From G963668435 sp963668435 (GTDB lineage: Bacteria > Latescibacterota > Latescibacteria > Latescibacterales > Latescibacteraceae), in contig CAXXSC010000006.1 of NCBI GenBank assembly GCA_963668435.2, positions 372,001 through 436,000 of the forward strand: a stretch of DNA of 64,000 nt, read 5' to 3'. Of this stretch, positions 26,975 through 36,976 are shown piece by piece. The notes beneath the pieces were generated by a model that was not told where the DNA came from, made no database searches, and saw only the letters and a list, made by a program, of their open reading frames with translations. Both the position numbers and the translations under genes were made by a program. Positions within the stretch are counted from its first letter, which is position 1, and each line of letters starts with the position of its first letter.

Positions 26975-29900
26975 TTATTTCATCAGCATCATCTTGCGTG
27001 TCGCTGTCAGGCCGTCTGCTTCAAGACGGCAGATATATATACCGCTTGCGACCTCGGCGGCGTCCCACTGTACGCTGTGATGGCCCGCAGGCATCTCAGA
27101 ATCGACCAGCGTCGCAACCCTGCTTCCGGTGATTGTGTAAACTGACAGCCGCACCTGCGATGCTTTTTCGAGGCGGAACGGAATTGTCGTCGCCGGATTG
27201 AACGGATTCGGGAAATTGGGCGAGAGCGAGGCTTCCTGCGGAATTTCGTCCGCCTGGACGAGGACCGTGCCCTGCGAATCGTCGATATCACCGCCCTGTC
27301 CGCCGGTCGATATCGCGATCAGTCCGCCGAGCTCACCGGATTCGTTTTTCACGCTGACATACAGGGTGCCGTCGTTGTGCATGGTCAGCGTTTCTATCAG
27401 CATATCCTCGAACTGGTGACGCCAGATCATGAAACCGTCCGAATCGATGGCGCAAAGCTCATTTTCGCAGCTGACAGCGTAAAGCAACTCGCCGGTTGAA
27501 GATGCCGCTACTCCCGCCGGAGCCTGAATGCCGCTGTAGCGCCAGAGAAGTGCCCCGCCGCTGTCCAGTGCATACATTGTGTCGCTAGCGTTGACAAAAA
27601 GTATCGTGCCGTTCTCGAGCAGGGTGATTTTCGAGCGGATTGGGCCGTCCGTGACATAGCGCCAGTCACGGCTGCCGTCCGGCTTGATCGCGTGGAGAGC
27701 GTAATCATCGCAGCCGGCATAGACTGTGCCGTCGGGCCCGATGGATAAGGGCGAGGCGAACGGCGCTGCGGCTTCATAGTGCCATTCGAGACCGCCCGTG
27801 CTGTCCAGCGCGTAAATACTGCCGTCGTCGCAGGAGCAGAATACCGATCCTGACTGATTGAACAGCGGGGGTGATCCGATACCGTCGCCAAACGGATAGT
27901 GCCAGCGGAGACTGCCGCCGCTGTCGACAGCATAGAGGCTGGTGAAACTGCCGAAACAGAGACTGCCGTCCCCGGCAATCGTGGGCGCCTGGTCCACTCC
28001 GAGTTCATCGATTTCGACATCCCAGATCATGCCGCCGTTTTTATCGAGCGCCCGTATGCCAAGCCATGTCGGGATATAAACCGTGCCGTCCGGGCCGGTG
28101 GTCAGGCCGTTACAGGTACCCTGTTCGAGCTCATGGGTCCAGCGGGTCTCGCCAAGCTCGTCGAGCGCTTCAACAGTGCGGATTTCACCTCGCCTGACAC
28201 AGTAAACCGAACCGTCCGGGGCAATCGTGGGCGCTCCGGCCAGGGCTGAGGTGAAATCGTGCTGCCAGAGAACCTTGTTGAGCGAGACAGGCGGCATTTC
28301 GACAGGCGCGTCAACAATCTCGACCTGGTGAACACGCGGAAAATAGGTATCGCTGAGCTCGTATTCAATAGTGTAAGTTCCGGCGATTTCTTCGATGGAA
28401 TAACACCCGTTTTCATCGGTCTCGACCGTGATACCGTTCATGGTCACCACAAGATCGTTTACCGGAAGGCCGTTCATGAAAATCTGGCCAGTGACCGCAT
28501 AAAGCTCGTAATCCGGCATGAGAATCTGCATATCCTCGCCCGCGACAGTGAACGTGATCTCATTCGGTATTTGGTCATCGTCGATATCGATCATGAGCGT
28601 GTAATCGCCGTCCAGAAGGCTGAATGAGAAAAGGCCGTTTTCATCTGTAACAGTCGTGAGTCCGCTGACACTCAATCTGACATTGCTGAGCGGGTTTTTG
28701 TGGCGGTCGATAAGCCTGCCACTTGCGGTGTGAAGGTCCGGCAGTTCGATAGGGATTTTTGACGACGAGCGCGTGTTGTTGAACAGGAAACAGGGCCAGG
28801 GTGAGTCCTTCTGATAGCCCATTGATTCTGTCTGGAACGCGAAAAGTGCCCCCGCGCCGAAATACAGGACACCATCGTCGTTGATCGCCGGTGAGGAGTT
28901 CGTTCCGGCATAGCCGAGATGAGACCATTTCAGACTGCCGTTGGGGTTGACCGCGTAGATATAATGGTCTTCGTTGCCGAAATAGATTGTTCCGTCGCTG
29001 CCGATCGCCGGTGAACCTTTCATGACCGAGCTTGTCTCAAATATCCATTTCCTTGTTCCGTCCGAATTGATCGCGTGCATATAAAAATGCGCTTTCTCTT
29101 CGTCGTCGCTGCCGAGATATATGGTGCCGTCCGCGGCAATAACCGGCGAACTGTCCCAGGCGACACCGGTCTCATAGGTCCATTTCTGTGTTCCATCGGG
29201 ATTCACCGCGTGGAGTACTTTGCTCTTGGAGGTTACATAGATTGTGCCGTCACTGCCGATTGCCGGTGAGCTCTGGGCAATTTCCCCGGCGTTGTACTGC
29301 CACTTGATCTGCCCGTTGTAATTGATGGCATAAAGGAAACCGTCGCCGCAGCCGACATAGATTATCCCGTCGGGACCGACCGCCGCGGAAGAAAAGATGA
29401 AACGATCATTTTCGATTTCCCAGTATGTGGTGCCGTCCGGATTTAAAGAAAAGAGACTGCCTTGGATGTCGCCCACGATAATCTTGTTGTCAGGCGTAAT
29501 CGCCGGTGCGCTGTAATAATGATTCATCTCAAGCCGCCATTGTTCAATACCGGACGCGTCGAGCTTGTAGAAATGGTTTCCGGCGTCACCGAAGTAAATG
29601 TAACCTTCTCTGTCCATGACCGCCGGAGCAAACACCGGCGAATCCGTGGGAAAATCCCATTTCAGAGTACCGTCCGGTTTGATAGCGCGGAATGTTCCCG
29701 AGGTCTCGCTGCCGACATAAATGGTGCCGTCCGGCCCAACAAGCGGCCCGGAGAAAGTGACTGAGAACGTATTGCCGTTGTAATCGCCGTTATTATTATA
29801 GTGTGCATATTCCCAGAGCAGGGGCGCATCCGTTTCAGGATTTTGGTTGTTATCACCAAGAATCGTCAACCATCCGCTATCCGCATATAGATTAAAATCA

Positions 29901-32206
29901 TCGGCACTGTAGATACCGATACAGCATTTTGTTGTCTGTATATGTGGTATGGTCCAGTCGTAGCTTCCCAGGGAGGCATCGATTGAACTGGCAATTGCCC
30001 AATTATGGCTGTCCTCAAAGGATGCTATGATGTGAACTGTATCAACATTCTGCGAATCCCAGACTATCGACACCGTCGTACCACTTTCCAGTACGTTTTC
30101 GCTGTTTGGCTCAGTGAGGCGGATGTATGTGGAGCTGATAGTGAACGGAGCGCTCATATAGTATTCGGTGCTTTCGCCGGCGTGCACCAGCTTGATACGG
30201 CAGACTTCGGATTCGATGTCGGGAACATGCAGGAGGTAAGAACCCGTGGTGGCATCGAGGTTCTCGGCAATGACAGCCCAGTTTTTGCCGTCATCCATGG
30301 AAAGATAAAGGTTGACATTGTCCACATCACCGGCAAGCCACGTGATCTCATGTTCGGTGCCTGCGCCCAGCCGCTCGTAGCCTTTGGGGCTGGTGATCTC
30401 CAGGTTGCCCGGTGTGATGGTGAAAGTAGTGCTGTTGACAGAAAAGTTGCTGCTGTTTCTCGTATCCTGGACACGGATCAGGCAGTTGTCAGAGAATTTT
30501 CCCGGTATCTCCCAGTTATGATAGTATCCCTTCTCTGCCGGGGCACTTTTCTGGATCAGTGTCCAGTCCACGCCGCCGTTATAGGAGACATGGATATCCA
30601 CATACTCCACATTATAGGCATCCCAGCATATGGTTTTATGTTCGCCGCGCTGAAAAACCTCATTGCCGCTGGGGTAGGTAAGCTTGACAAAACGGACATT
30701 CCCGCTGCCGCCGCCTGCTGTTATGACACCCTTGACAACATCGTGGGCAATGTATGCGAGATCATGGGGTTGTGAAGGTGTTCCGGAAGAGTGAGTACCG
30801 GTGTCATAGTCACAATACATTCCGTCGTACGGTGTGCCGCTGTCCACGAAAATGCTTGCATATTTAAGCCACGCGGTTTCTCCGGCATAGGAGTAAAAAC
30901 CGAGACCGGTGCCGTCGGGTGCGAACAGGCCGAACGAAGTTGTTCCGATATCATAGGAGTTGACCGCGGAGAACATCTCGCTGTCCGCCGAGATGCTCCA
31001 CTTGTAGGGCCCGACATTGTAATCGTTGCAGACCCATTTTTTGTTGGCGGTTGCCTCCCAGTTCTTGTCGAGCGTGTAGTCGCCGTTACCGTTGCCCCAT
31101 ACCAGAAAATCGTCAATGTCGCCCGAATCGAGATAACGACGGGGATCAACCATCTGGTTGAGGCAGCTCGAATGGCTGTTGAGAAAAACATTATGACCGC
31201 GTGACACCATCATCTCCGGGCCGCCGTTCATCTGCGCATCCATTTGGAAATCGTCCACCGAGCTCCACCAGCGGCTGATATCGATCTCCTCGACAAGATA
31301 GCCGTCTCTGTCGTAAATGTAGAAATCGGCATCTGGATCGTTGCTCGAGGTCACCCCGCTGTCTGTTGTGAAAAGATAGTCGCCGTCTGTGGCGATAGAG
31401 GATTCATTGCCGCCCGAGGTGGCAAATATATAGGCATAGGGTGCCGTTTCACCCCAGTCCTCCTCTATTTCCGCCGTTCCGCCCGCGACAAATTTCACTT
31501 TCTGAAGCGAGCCCATTTTAGCGCCCGTGTTGCTCACACGGATGTAATAAAAGTTGTGGTCGTCCGGCACCATGAGAGGGTTGCCGATCATCTGCCAACT
31601 GTCCTCGAGGTCGAGTATACTTGAGACAACAAGTGATTCATCGGTCGGATCGCCGCCGATAGACCATTGGGATATTTTGCCGCTCTGGAGTGTAGATATA
31701 ACGGGATTGACCAGCGGAAGGCCGTTCTCGTCGATCTCCTGGATGGTGCTTTCCCTGCTGAAACGGAAATTCACCGGGAGATGTTCCGTTACCATCTGTT
31801 TCCGGCCCTGGTTGTCAAAGGCCCAGAGATAATAGGTATAGTTTCCGGCCGGGACAATTCCGCCGTCCTGGTCCTTGCCGTCCCACGTGAGAGTGACCTC
31901 TCCGGGCTGTGCCGAATACAAATCCGAGTAATACAGGCAGGTATCGACCTTGTTGACAGTATGCCAGCCAAGAAAGCCGTTCGTGGTCAATTCGACATCC
32001 TCTGCGCGATCTTTCGTGAAAACGGCGAACACAATCCCGGCCGGACTGCCGTTCACAATGACCGGTATATCGAGTGGCGAGCCGTCGAACTCATAGCCGA
32101 GAACCTCGTTATGGATAAGCGAAAGCTGTGTGGGAATAAAATCGGCGGCAGCCGCCTGTGTTGAAAACAGTGCACCGATCAGAATTGTCATCAGCATTTT
32201 TTTCAT
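26975..32206 (-). CDS. Giant secreted family protein with two PQQ-type propellers, member 3
   Basis: This 1743-residue protein carries the family core in about the first 520 residues (WDGKDQDGGIVPAGNYTYYL, QMNGGPEMM, WGNGNGDYTLDKNWEAT, GTTSFGLFAPDGTGLGF). Three tandem Kre9/KNH-like modules follow (YPSGNEVFQRGEHKTICW, SPKGYERLGAGTEHEITW, EPNSENVLESGTTVSIVW; about 520-800). Next are a PQQ-like beta-propeller (GPDGTIYVGSETSGTFRAIK and many GSDGTIYxG blades; about 815-1150), two carboxypeptidase-regulatory-like domains (ASGRLIDRHKNPLSNVRLSV and VTGQIFMNGLPVNDLVVT) and a second propeller (about 1335-1650). The C-terminal tail is of a different subtype (NFPNPFNPATTIPFRLE to TRKMMLMK). GGGAGAGG precedes ATG 32206. 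It looks like a core gene that gained domains. Confidence 0.85.
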   Translation of the reverse strand: MKKMLMTILIGALFSTQAAAADFIPTQLSLIHNEVLGYEFDGSPLDIPVIVNGSPAGIVFAVFTKDRAEDVELTTNGFLGWHTVNKVDTCLYYSDLYSAQPGEVTLTWDGKDQDGGIVPAGNYTYYLWAFDNQGRKQMVTEHLPVNFRFSRESTIQEIDENGLPLVNPVISTLQSGKISQWSIGGDPTDESLVVSSILDLEDSWQMIGNPLMVPDDHNFYYIRVSNTGAKMGSLQKVKFVAGGTAEIEEDWGETAPYAYIFATSGGNESSIATDGDYLFTTDSGVTSSNDPDADFYIYDRDGYLVEEIDISRWWSSVDDFQMDAQMNGGPEMMVSRGHNVFLNSHSSCLNQMVDPRRYLDSGDIDDFLVWGNGNGDYTLDKNWEATANKKWVCNDYNVGPYKWSISADSEMFSAVNSYDIGTTSFGLFAPDGTGLGFYSYAGETAWLKYASIFVDSGTPYDGMYCDYDTGTHSSGTPSQPHDLAYIAHDVVKGVITAGGGSGNVRFVKLTYPSGNEVFQRGEHKTICWDAYNVEYVDIHVSYNGGVDWTLIQKSAPAEKGYYHNWEIPGKFSDNCLIRVQDTRNSSNFSVNSTTFTITPGNLEITSPKGYERLGAGTEHEITWLAGDVDNVNLYLSMDDGKNWAVIAENLDATTGSYLLHVPDIESEVCRIKLVHAGESTEYYMSAPFTISSTYIRLTEPNSENVLESGTTVSIVWDSQNVDTVHIIASFEDSHNWAIASSIDASLGSYDWTIPHIQTTKCCIGIYSADDFNLYADSGWLTILGDNNQNPETDAPLLWEYAHYNNNGDYNGNTFSVTFSGPLVGPDGTIYVGSETSGTFRAIKPDGTLKWDFPTDSPVFAPAVMDREGYIYFGDAGNHFYKLDASGIEQWRLEMNHYYSAPAITPDNKIIVGDIQGSLFSLNPDGTTYWEIENDRFIFSSAAVGPDGIIYVGCGDGFLYAINYNGQIKWQYNAGEIAQSSPAIGSDGTIYVTSKSKVLHAVNPDGTQKWTYETGVAWDSSPVIAADGTIYLGSDDEEKAHFYMHAINSDGTRKWIFETSSVMKGSPAIGSDGTIYFGNEDHYIYAVNPNGSLKWSHLGYAGTNSSPAINDDGVLYFGAGALFAFQTESMGYQKDSPWPCFLFNNTRSSSKIPIELPDLHTASGRLIDRHKNPLSNVRLSVSGLTTVTDENGLFSFSLLDGDYTLMIDIDDDQIPNEITFTVAGEDMQILMPDYELYAVTGQIFMNGLPVNDLVVTMNGITVETDENGCYSIEEIAGTYTIEYELSDTYFPRVHQVEIVDAPVEMPPVSLNKVLWQHDFTSALAGAPTIAPDGSVYCVRRGEIRTVEALDELGETRWTHELEQGTCNGLTTGPDGTVYIPTWLGIRALDKNGGMIWDVEIDELGVDQAPTIAGDGSLCFGSFTSLYAVDSGGSLRWHYPFGDGIGSPPLFNQSGSVFCSCDDGSIYALDSTGGLEWHYEAAAPFASPLSIGPDGTVYAGCDDYALHAIKPDGSRDWRYVTDGPIRSKITLLENGTILFVNASDTMYALDSGGALLWRYSGIQAPAGVAASSTGELLYAVSCENELCAIDSDGFMIWRHQFEDMLIETLTMHNDGTLYVSVKNESGELGGLIAISTGGQGGDIDDSQGTVLVQADEIPQEASLSPNFPNPFNPATTIPFRLEKASQVRLSVYTITGSRVATLVDSEMPAGHHSVQWDAAEVASGIYICRLEADGLTATRKMMLMK

Positions 32207-32252
32207 GCTTACCTCTCCCTGTGTGGCAGAAACCGTTTATAAATATTCAGTA

Positions 32253-34367
32253 TTATTTCATCAATATCATTTTGCCGCTTTTAACCATCCCGCCCGCCTC
32301 CAGCCTATAGAAATACATTCCCGAGGCCAGACTGGAACCGTCGAACACAGCGATGTGCTTTCCCGCGCTCATTAACCCATCCACCAGTGTCGCCACTTTC
32401 TGCCCGCTGATCGAATAGACCGAGAGTGTCACGTGCGAAACTGCCGGAATAGAAAAATCGATCGTTGTCACTGGATTGAACGGGTTCGGGCTGTTCTGGG
32501 ATAGGGAAAAACTGTGCGGGGCGGCATCAGTGACCGCGACATCGCTTGAAATGGTGAACGGCATACTGTTTACGGACTGAATTGCCATATAAGAGGAAGA
32601 GTGAATACGTATCAGGCACTGTTCGGAATATATTTCGGGGATATTCCAGTTGAAACGGCCGTTTTCTGCCGGAATATTGCTCCTGATTCCTGTCCAGACT
32701 GCACCGTTGTCATAAGATACCTCGATGTCGATTGCATCGATAAAATCTGCGCTCCATTGAATCGTGCACACATTAGTATCACGGAACACTTCACCGCCCT
32801 GTGGGTAGCGCAGTTCAAGATTTCGTGAAAGTTCGCCCCCTGGATATGTAATGAATCCCCTGACAACATCATGGGCGACATAAAGCAAATCGGTTGTGGG
32901 ATTCCAGGCATTTGGATCTGTGTAATTTGCATATGTCCCTATTTTTTCTCCGTCGTGGTAGAAACCGTCATAAGCAGTGCCGCTGTCGACAATCAGGCTG
33001 GTGTATTTTTTACCTGCCGTATCGTTCTGATAGGTATAAAAGCCCAACCCGGTGCCGTCCGGCGCAAAAAGCCCGAAAGATGTCGTTCCGATATCATAGG
33101 AATTTACAGCCGAAAACAACCTGGAGTCTGCCGAAATGCTCCATTTGTAGGGGCCGACAGTATTGTCGTTGCACACCCATTTTCGCGCGGAGGTTTGCTC
33201 CCAGTTCTTGTCGAGTGTGTAATCGCCGTTGCCGTTGGTCCAGGCTGAAAGTTCCTGTTTATTGCCTGTGCTTAGATAGCGTGCCGGATCGAGCATCTGG
33301 TTGAGACAGCTCCCGTGGCTGTTGAGGAAAAGCAGGCCGTTGCGGCACACCATCATTTCCGGGCCGCCGTTCATCTGCCCGCCCTTGTCATAGTCGTATT
33401 CTGAATTCCACCAGTCTGAAATATTGACCGTTTCGACCAGATCGCCATCCAGTGTGAAAATATTCAATGATGAGCGGGGATTGCTGATTTCGGTATCTCC
33501 GCAACTCGTGCTGTAGAGGAACGTGCCGTCGGTGGCGATTGATGAAACTGCGGCGACCTCCCGGTTGATTGTATAGGCGTAGGGCGGGGTTTCACCCCAG
33601 AACGGATCGATTTCCGTTGAGCCGTTATCGGTAAGTTTCACTTTCTGGATAGAACTCCAGCTGTGATCCTCTCGTATCACGGGGAGGAAATAGCAATCGC
33701 TGTCATTGGGATCGGCAAGGGGATTGCCGATAATACGCCAGCCATCCTGGGTTTCGATGACATTTTTTAAAAGACGTGTGCTGTCTTCAGGGTCACTGCC
33801 GATCATCCAACGAAGCAGGTAATCGCTGCCATCATCAGGATCGTTATAATACTGGCTGATTACCGGATTCGCCAGCGGCAGCCCATTCCCGTCTATTTCC
33901 CGAATCGAGCTGAGACGATCGAATGACTCCCCGATATGAAGTTGCTCGGTAGCCGGCAGTTTGTCTGACTGATTATCGAAAGCCCAGACATAATAGGTGT
34001 AGGTTCCTGCGGGGACAGTATTGCCGTCCTGGTCGCGTCCGTCCCAATCGAGGTGGTTTTCACCCTGCTGGACTGAATACAGGTCGGAATAATAAATACA
34101 GGTGTCGATCTTATTGACAGTATGCCAGCCGAGGTGGCCGTTTGTTGTCAGTTCGATTTCATCAGCCCGGCCATGTGTAAAAATGGCAAGGAAAAATCCG
34201 GCATTTGTCCCATTTACCATGATCGGTATATTCAACTCTGAGCTGTCGAAATCGTATAGAACAACTTCCTCGTGACCCAGTTTCAGCAGTGAAGGTTGGA
34301 ATTCGTCACCGTAACACAACCCCGCAGTTGTCAGCATTACAATAATAAACCATAGCAGCTTTTTCAT
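32253..34367 (-). CDS. Secreted protein of repeated surface family, member 4
   Basis: This 704-residue member has a signal peptide (MKKLLWFIIVMLTTAGLCYG) and an Ig-like part with DWDGRDQDGNTVPAGTYTYY near residues 109-128. The core has QMNGGPEMMVCRNGLLFLNS near 330, TNGNGDYTLDKNWEQTSARK near 380 and TTSFGLFAPDGTGLGF near 430. One Kre9/KNH-like module (YPQGGEVFRDTNVCTIQW) follows, then a sorting tail from about residue 626 (NSPNPFNPVTTIDFSIP to SGKMILMK). Its N-terminus, spacer and tail match member 1, and with the gene at 34386 it forms a duplicated two-gene block. Function unknown. Confidence 0.8.
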   Translation of the reverse strand: MKKLLWFIIVMLTTAGLCYGDEFQPSLLKLGHEEVVLYDFDSSELNIPIMVNGTNAGFFLAIFTHGRADEIELTTNGHLGWHTVNKIDTCIYYSDLYSVQQGENHLDWDGRDQDGNTVPAGTYTYYVWAFDNQSDKLPATEQLHIGESFDRLSSIREIDGNGLPLANPVISQYYNDPDDGSDYLLRWMIGSDPEDSTRLLKNVIETQDGWRIIGNPLADPNDSDCYFLPVIREDHSWSSIQKVKLTDNGSTEIDPFWGETPPYAYTINREVAAVSSIATDGTFLYSTSCGDTEISNPRSSLNIFTLDGDLVETVNISDWWNSEYDYDKGGQMNGGPEMMVCRNGLLFLNSHGSCLNQMLDPARYLSTGNKQELSAWTNGNGDYTLDKNWEQTSARKWVCNDNTVGPYKWSISADSRLFSAVNSYDIGTTSFGLFAPDGTGLGFYTYQNDTAGKKYTSLIVDSGTAYDGFYHDGEKIGTYANYTDPNAWNPTTDLLYVAHDVVRGFITYPGGELSRNLELRYPQGGEVFRDTNVCTIQWSADFIDAIDIEVSYDNGAVWTGIRSNIPAENGRFNWNIPEIYSEQCLIRIHSSSYMAIQSVNSMPFTISSDVAVTDAAPHSFSLSQNSPNPFNPVTTIDFSIPAVSHVTLSVYSISGQKVATLVDGLMSAGKHIAVFDGSSLASGMYFYRLEAGGMVKSGKMILMK

Positions 34368-34385
34368 TGCCGTGTCCTTTCCGTA

Positions 34386-36542
34386 TCACTTCAGCAGCAT
34401 CATCTTGCCGCTCTTAACCATGCCATCCGCCTCCAGACGGTAGAAATACATTCCCGAGGCCAGATTCGAGCCGTCAAACACCGCGCTGTGTTTCCCCGCG
34501 CTCATTAATCCATCTGCAAGTGTCGCCACTTTCTCGCCAGTGACAGAATAGACTGTAAGCGTCGTTTGCGCCTCTCTCGCAAGGCTGTACTCGATTGTTG
34601 TCACCGGATTGAACGGGTTCGGGCTGTTCTGGGATAGGGAATGTATGTTAGGTACAGCTTCGGTGACCGCGACATCGCTTGAAATAGTGAACGGCTCTTC
34701 GGTTACATCCATCTGATGATAGTCGCTTCCACTCATGACCCGGAGCAGGCATTGTTCCGATTCGATTTCCGGCACTGTCCACGTGTATGATTTGGCAAAA
34801 CGGTCCACACCGGCGGCGATGCGTTCCCAGCTTCCGCCGCTGTCGGTGGAGTATTCGAGTGTCAGAGTATAGGGATTGCAGCCGAAATTGTAATCCTGAT
34901 AATTGTAATATTCCCAGATGATCTCGATCTGGCTGCCGGGCTGATATATTTCGCCGCCCGCAGGTGAAACGAGCCCTACAGTTACCGAATAACAATGAGC
35001 CGTATCCCAGATAACACCTTTTATGGAATCATGGGCGACATAGCCGAGCACCGTATTGGGGGGTCTGGTATACTGCGCATGGCTGTTGATGTATAACGAC
35101 ACGCTGTAGAGTCCGTCATATGCTGTCCCGCTGTCAATAAAGAGCGTCGCGTATTTTGCACTTGCCGTATTGTTATAATAGTCAAAGTATCCCAATCCGG
35201 TGCCGTCCGGAGCGAAAAGCCCGAAAGAGGTTTTTCCCACATCCCAGGAATTCACCGCGGAAAACAGTTTTGCGTCAGCCGAAATGCTCAACTTATAGGG
35301 ACCGACACCGTTGTCGTTGCAAACCCATTTTTTTTCAGCGGTCGCTTCCCCGTTCTTGTCAAGCGTATAATCACCGTTGCCGTTAGCCCAGACAATAAGG
35401 TCTTTAGGATCGCCGCTGTCGAGATAGCGCTGTGGAGCGAGCATCTGGTTGAGGCAGCTCGCGTGGCTGTTGAGAAAAAGAAGACCGTTGCGGCAGAACA
35501 GCATCTCCGGGCCGCCGTTCATTTGTCCGCCGCGCCCGTAATCCTCAGCAGAACACCACCAGTCGGAAATATCGATACCTTCGACGAAATAACCGTCCAT
35601 ATCGTAAATGTAAAAATTGGCATCGGGTTCGCTGACGTCGGGCTCTCCTCTGCTCGTTGTGTAGATATATTCGCCGTCTGAGGCAATGGCGGAAACTTCG
35701 TTTTCCGCCGCGGGAAAGATATACCCATACGGGCTTTTCTCGCCCCAGTCCTCCTCAATTTCAGCCACACCACTGTCGATGAACCTGATTTTCTGGAGCG
35801 AGCCCTGTTTTTCTTCCGCGTTGCTCACCCGGATGTAATAGCTGTTTTCCTCGCCGGGAACCTCCAGCGGATTGCCGTTCATCCGCCAGCCGTCCTCCAG
35901 GCTGAGTGTGCTTGTGGAAAGCCTTGAGCTGTCTTCCGGGTCGCCGCCGATCATCCAGTGATAAAGGTAATCTATACGATCCTTGGAATTGTTGACATAC
36001 TGGCAGATAACAGGCGTGGCCAGCGGCAGGCCCTGTTTATCGACCTCGATGATCGAGCTCTGCCGGGCATAATCATACTGGGCAGGAAGTTGTTCCGTAA
36101 CAGTTTTTCTCGGCGACTGATTGTCGTAAGCCCAGATATAATAGGTGTACGTTCCCCAGCGTACCGGTACGCCGTCCTGATCGCAGCCATCCCAGCTTAT
36201 GACCGCCTCTCCCGGTTGAACACTGATCAACTCGGAGTAATAGAGACAGGTGTCGACCCTGTTCATGTAATGCCAGCCGAGATAGCCGTTCCTGACATCA
36301 CGGACGCCCTTGCTGCACTCTTTTGTGAAAATACTGAAAACCAGGCCCGCCGGTGTTCCCTCGACAGTCACCGGAATATCAAGCGTTTGACCGCGAAATT
36401 CGTACATAATTGATGGATCAGCCGATATTTTCAGCAATTTCGGGCTGAAATCATCGGCAGAGACTGAAAACGCCCCTATACTGCTGATCAGGACAAGGGC
36501 GCAGAGGATCGTTATGGTGGCCATTGGCCGCATCGTCGCCAT
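34386..36542 (-). CDS. Secreted protein of repeated surface family, member 5
   Basis: This 718-residue member has a predicted signal peptide ending GAFSVSA. An alternative start at the second ATG (MRPMATITIL) is possible because the first has no strong ribosome-binding site. Core motifs are SWDGCDQDGVPVRWGTYTYY, WMIGGDPEDSSRL, QMNGGPEMLFCRNGLLFLNS, WANGNGDYTLDKNGEATAEK and KTSFGLFAPDGTGLGYF. One Kre9/KNH-like module (SPAGGEIYQPGSQIEIIW) and the tail NSPNPFNPVTTIEYSLA to SGKMMLLK follow. It is the first gene of the minus-strand surface cluster. It lies 18 bases before the gene at 32253, so the two are likely co-transcribed. Confidence 0.8.
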   Translation of the reverse strand: MATMRPMATITILCALVLISSIGAFSVSADDFSPKLLKISADPSIMYEFRGQTLDIPVTVEGTPAGLVFSIFTKECSKGVRDVRNGYLGWHYMNRVDTCLYYSELISVQPGEAVISWDGCDQDGVPVRWGTYTYYIWAYDNQSPRKTVTEQLPAQYDYARQSSIIEVDKQGLPLATPVICQYVNNSKDRIDYLYHWMIGGDPEDSSRLSTSTLSLEDGWRMNGNPLEVPGEENSYYIRVSNAEEKQGSLQKIRFIDSGVAEIEEDWGEKSPYGYIFPAAENEVSAIASDGEYIYTTSRGEPDVSEPDANFYIYDMDGYFVEGIDISDWWCSAEDYGRGGQMNGGPEMLFCRNGLLFLNSHASCLNQMLAPQRYLDSGDPKDLIVWANGNGDYTLDKNGEATAEKKWVCNDNGVGPYKLSISADAKLFSAVNSWDVGKTSFGLFAPDGTGLGYFDYYNNTASAKYATLFIDSGTAYDGLYSVSLYINSHAQYTRPPNTVLGYVAHDSIKGVIWDTAHCYSVTVGLVSPAGGEIYQPGSQIEIIWEYYNYQDYNFGCNPYTLTLEYSTDSGGSWERIAAGVDRFAKSYTWTVPEIESEQCLLRVMSGSDYHQMDVTEEPFTISSDVAVTEAVPNIHSLSQNSPNPFNPVTTIEYSLAREAQTTLTVYSVTGEKVATLADGLMSAGKHSAVFDGSNLASGMYFYRLEADGMVKSGKMMLLK

Positions 36543-36976
36543 TTTTCATCATCCCGGAAGAACGTTTTAAAGCATGTAAGTTACTCCTGTAAAGTATACC
36601 GTAAGTGATGATTTGTCAAGGTATACAGGTGTGATTCAATGTGCATGACTGAAAATGATTGACCGGATTGGTGGCATCATGTTTCTTTTCGGATGACAGG
36701 GCGCCGCTTTCATGCTATCTTAACAGCTAGTCAGGCACGGTGTTAACTGCCGGAGATGCAGGGCGGGAGTATCCCATTCCTGAAACGGTTGCGGAGAATA
36801 TGGTGAAAATACCGGCTTCCCGGCCATTATTTGACACGTCAGTACAGTTTTCACCACATATTTTCAAAATGAACTACCCCGCAGCAAGCAATGGGGTATC
36901 AACAGGAAAAATAAAGATACCTTAATCGAAGCAAGCTTCGGGAAATTAGAACCAAAGAGATTAAACCGGGATTCTT
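36543..36976. repeat. Intergenic repeat copy A (36869-36950) in a gene-free spacer
   Basis: No gene is visible in this 430-base spacer. It holds ATGAACTACCCCGCAGCAAG (36869-36888) within a hairpin ACCCC...GGGGT, then a ~40-base stretch, then GAAGCAAGCTTCGGGAAATT and AGA (36929-36951). The same two parts occur fused and inverted at about 39261-39296. The methyltransferase start follows. Confidence 0.6.
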
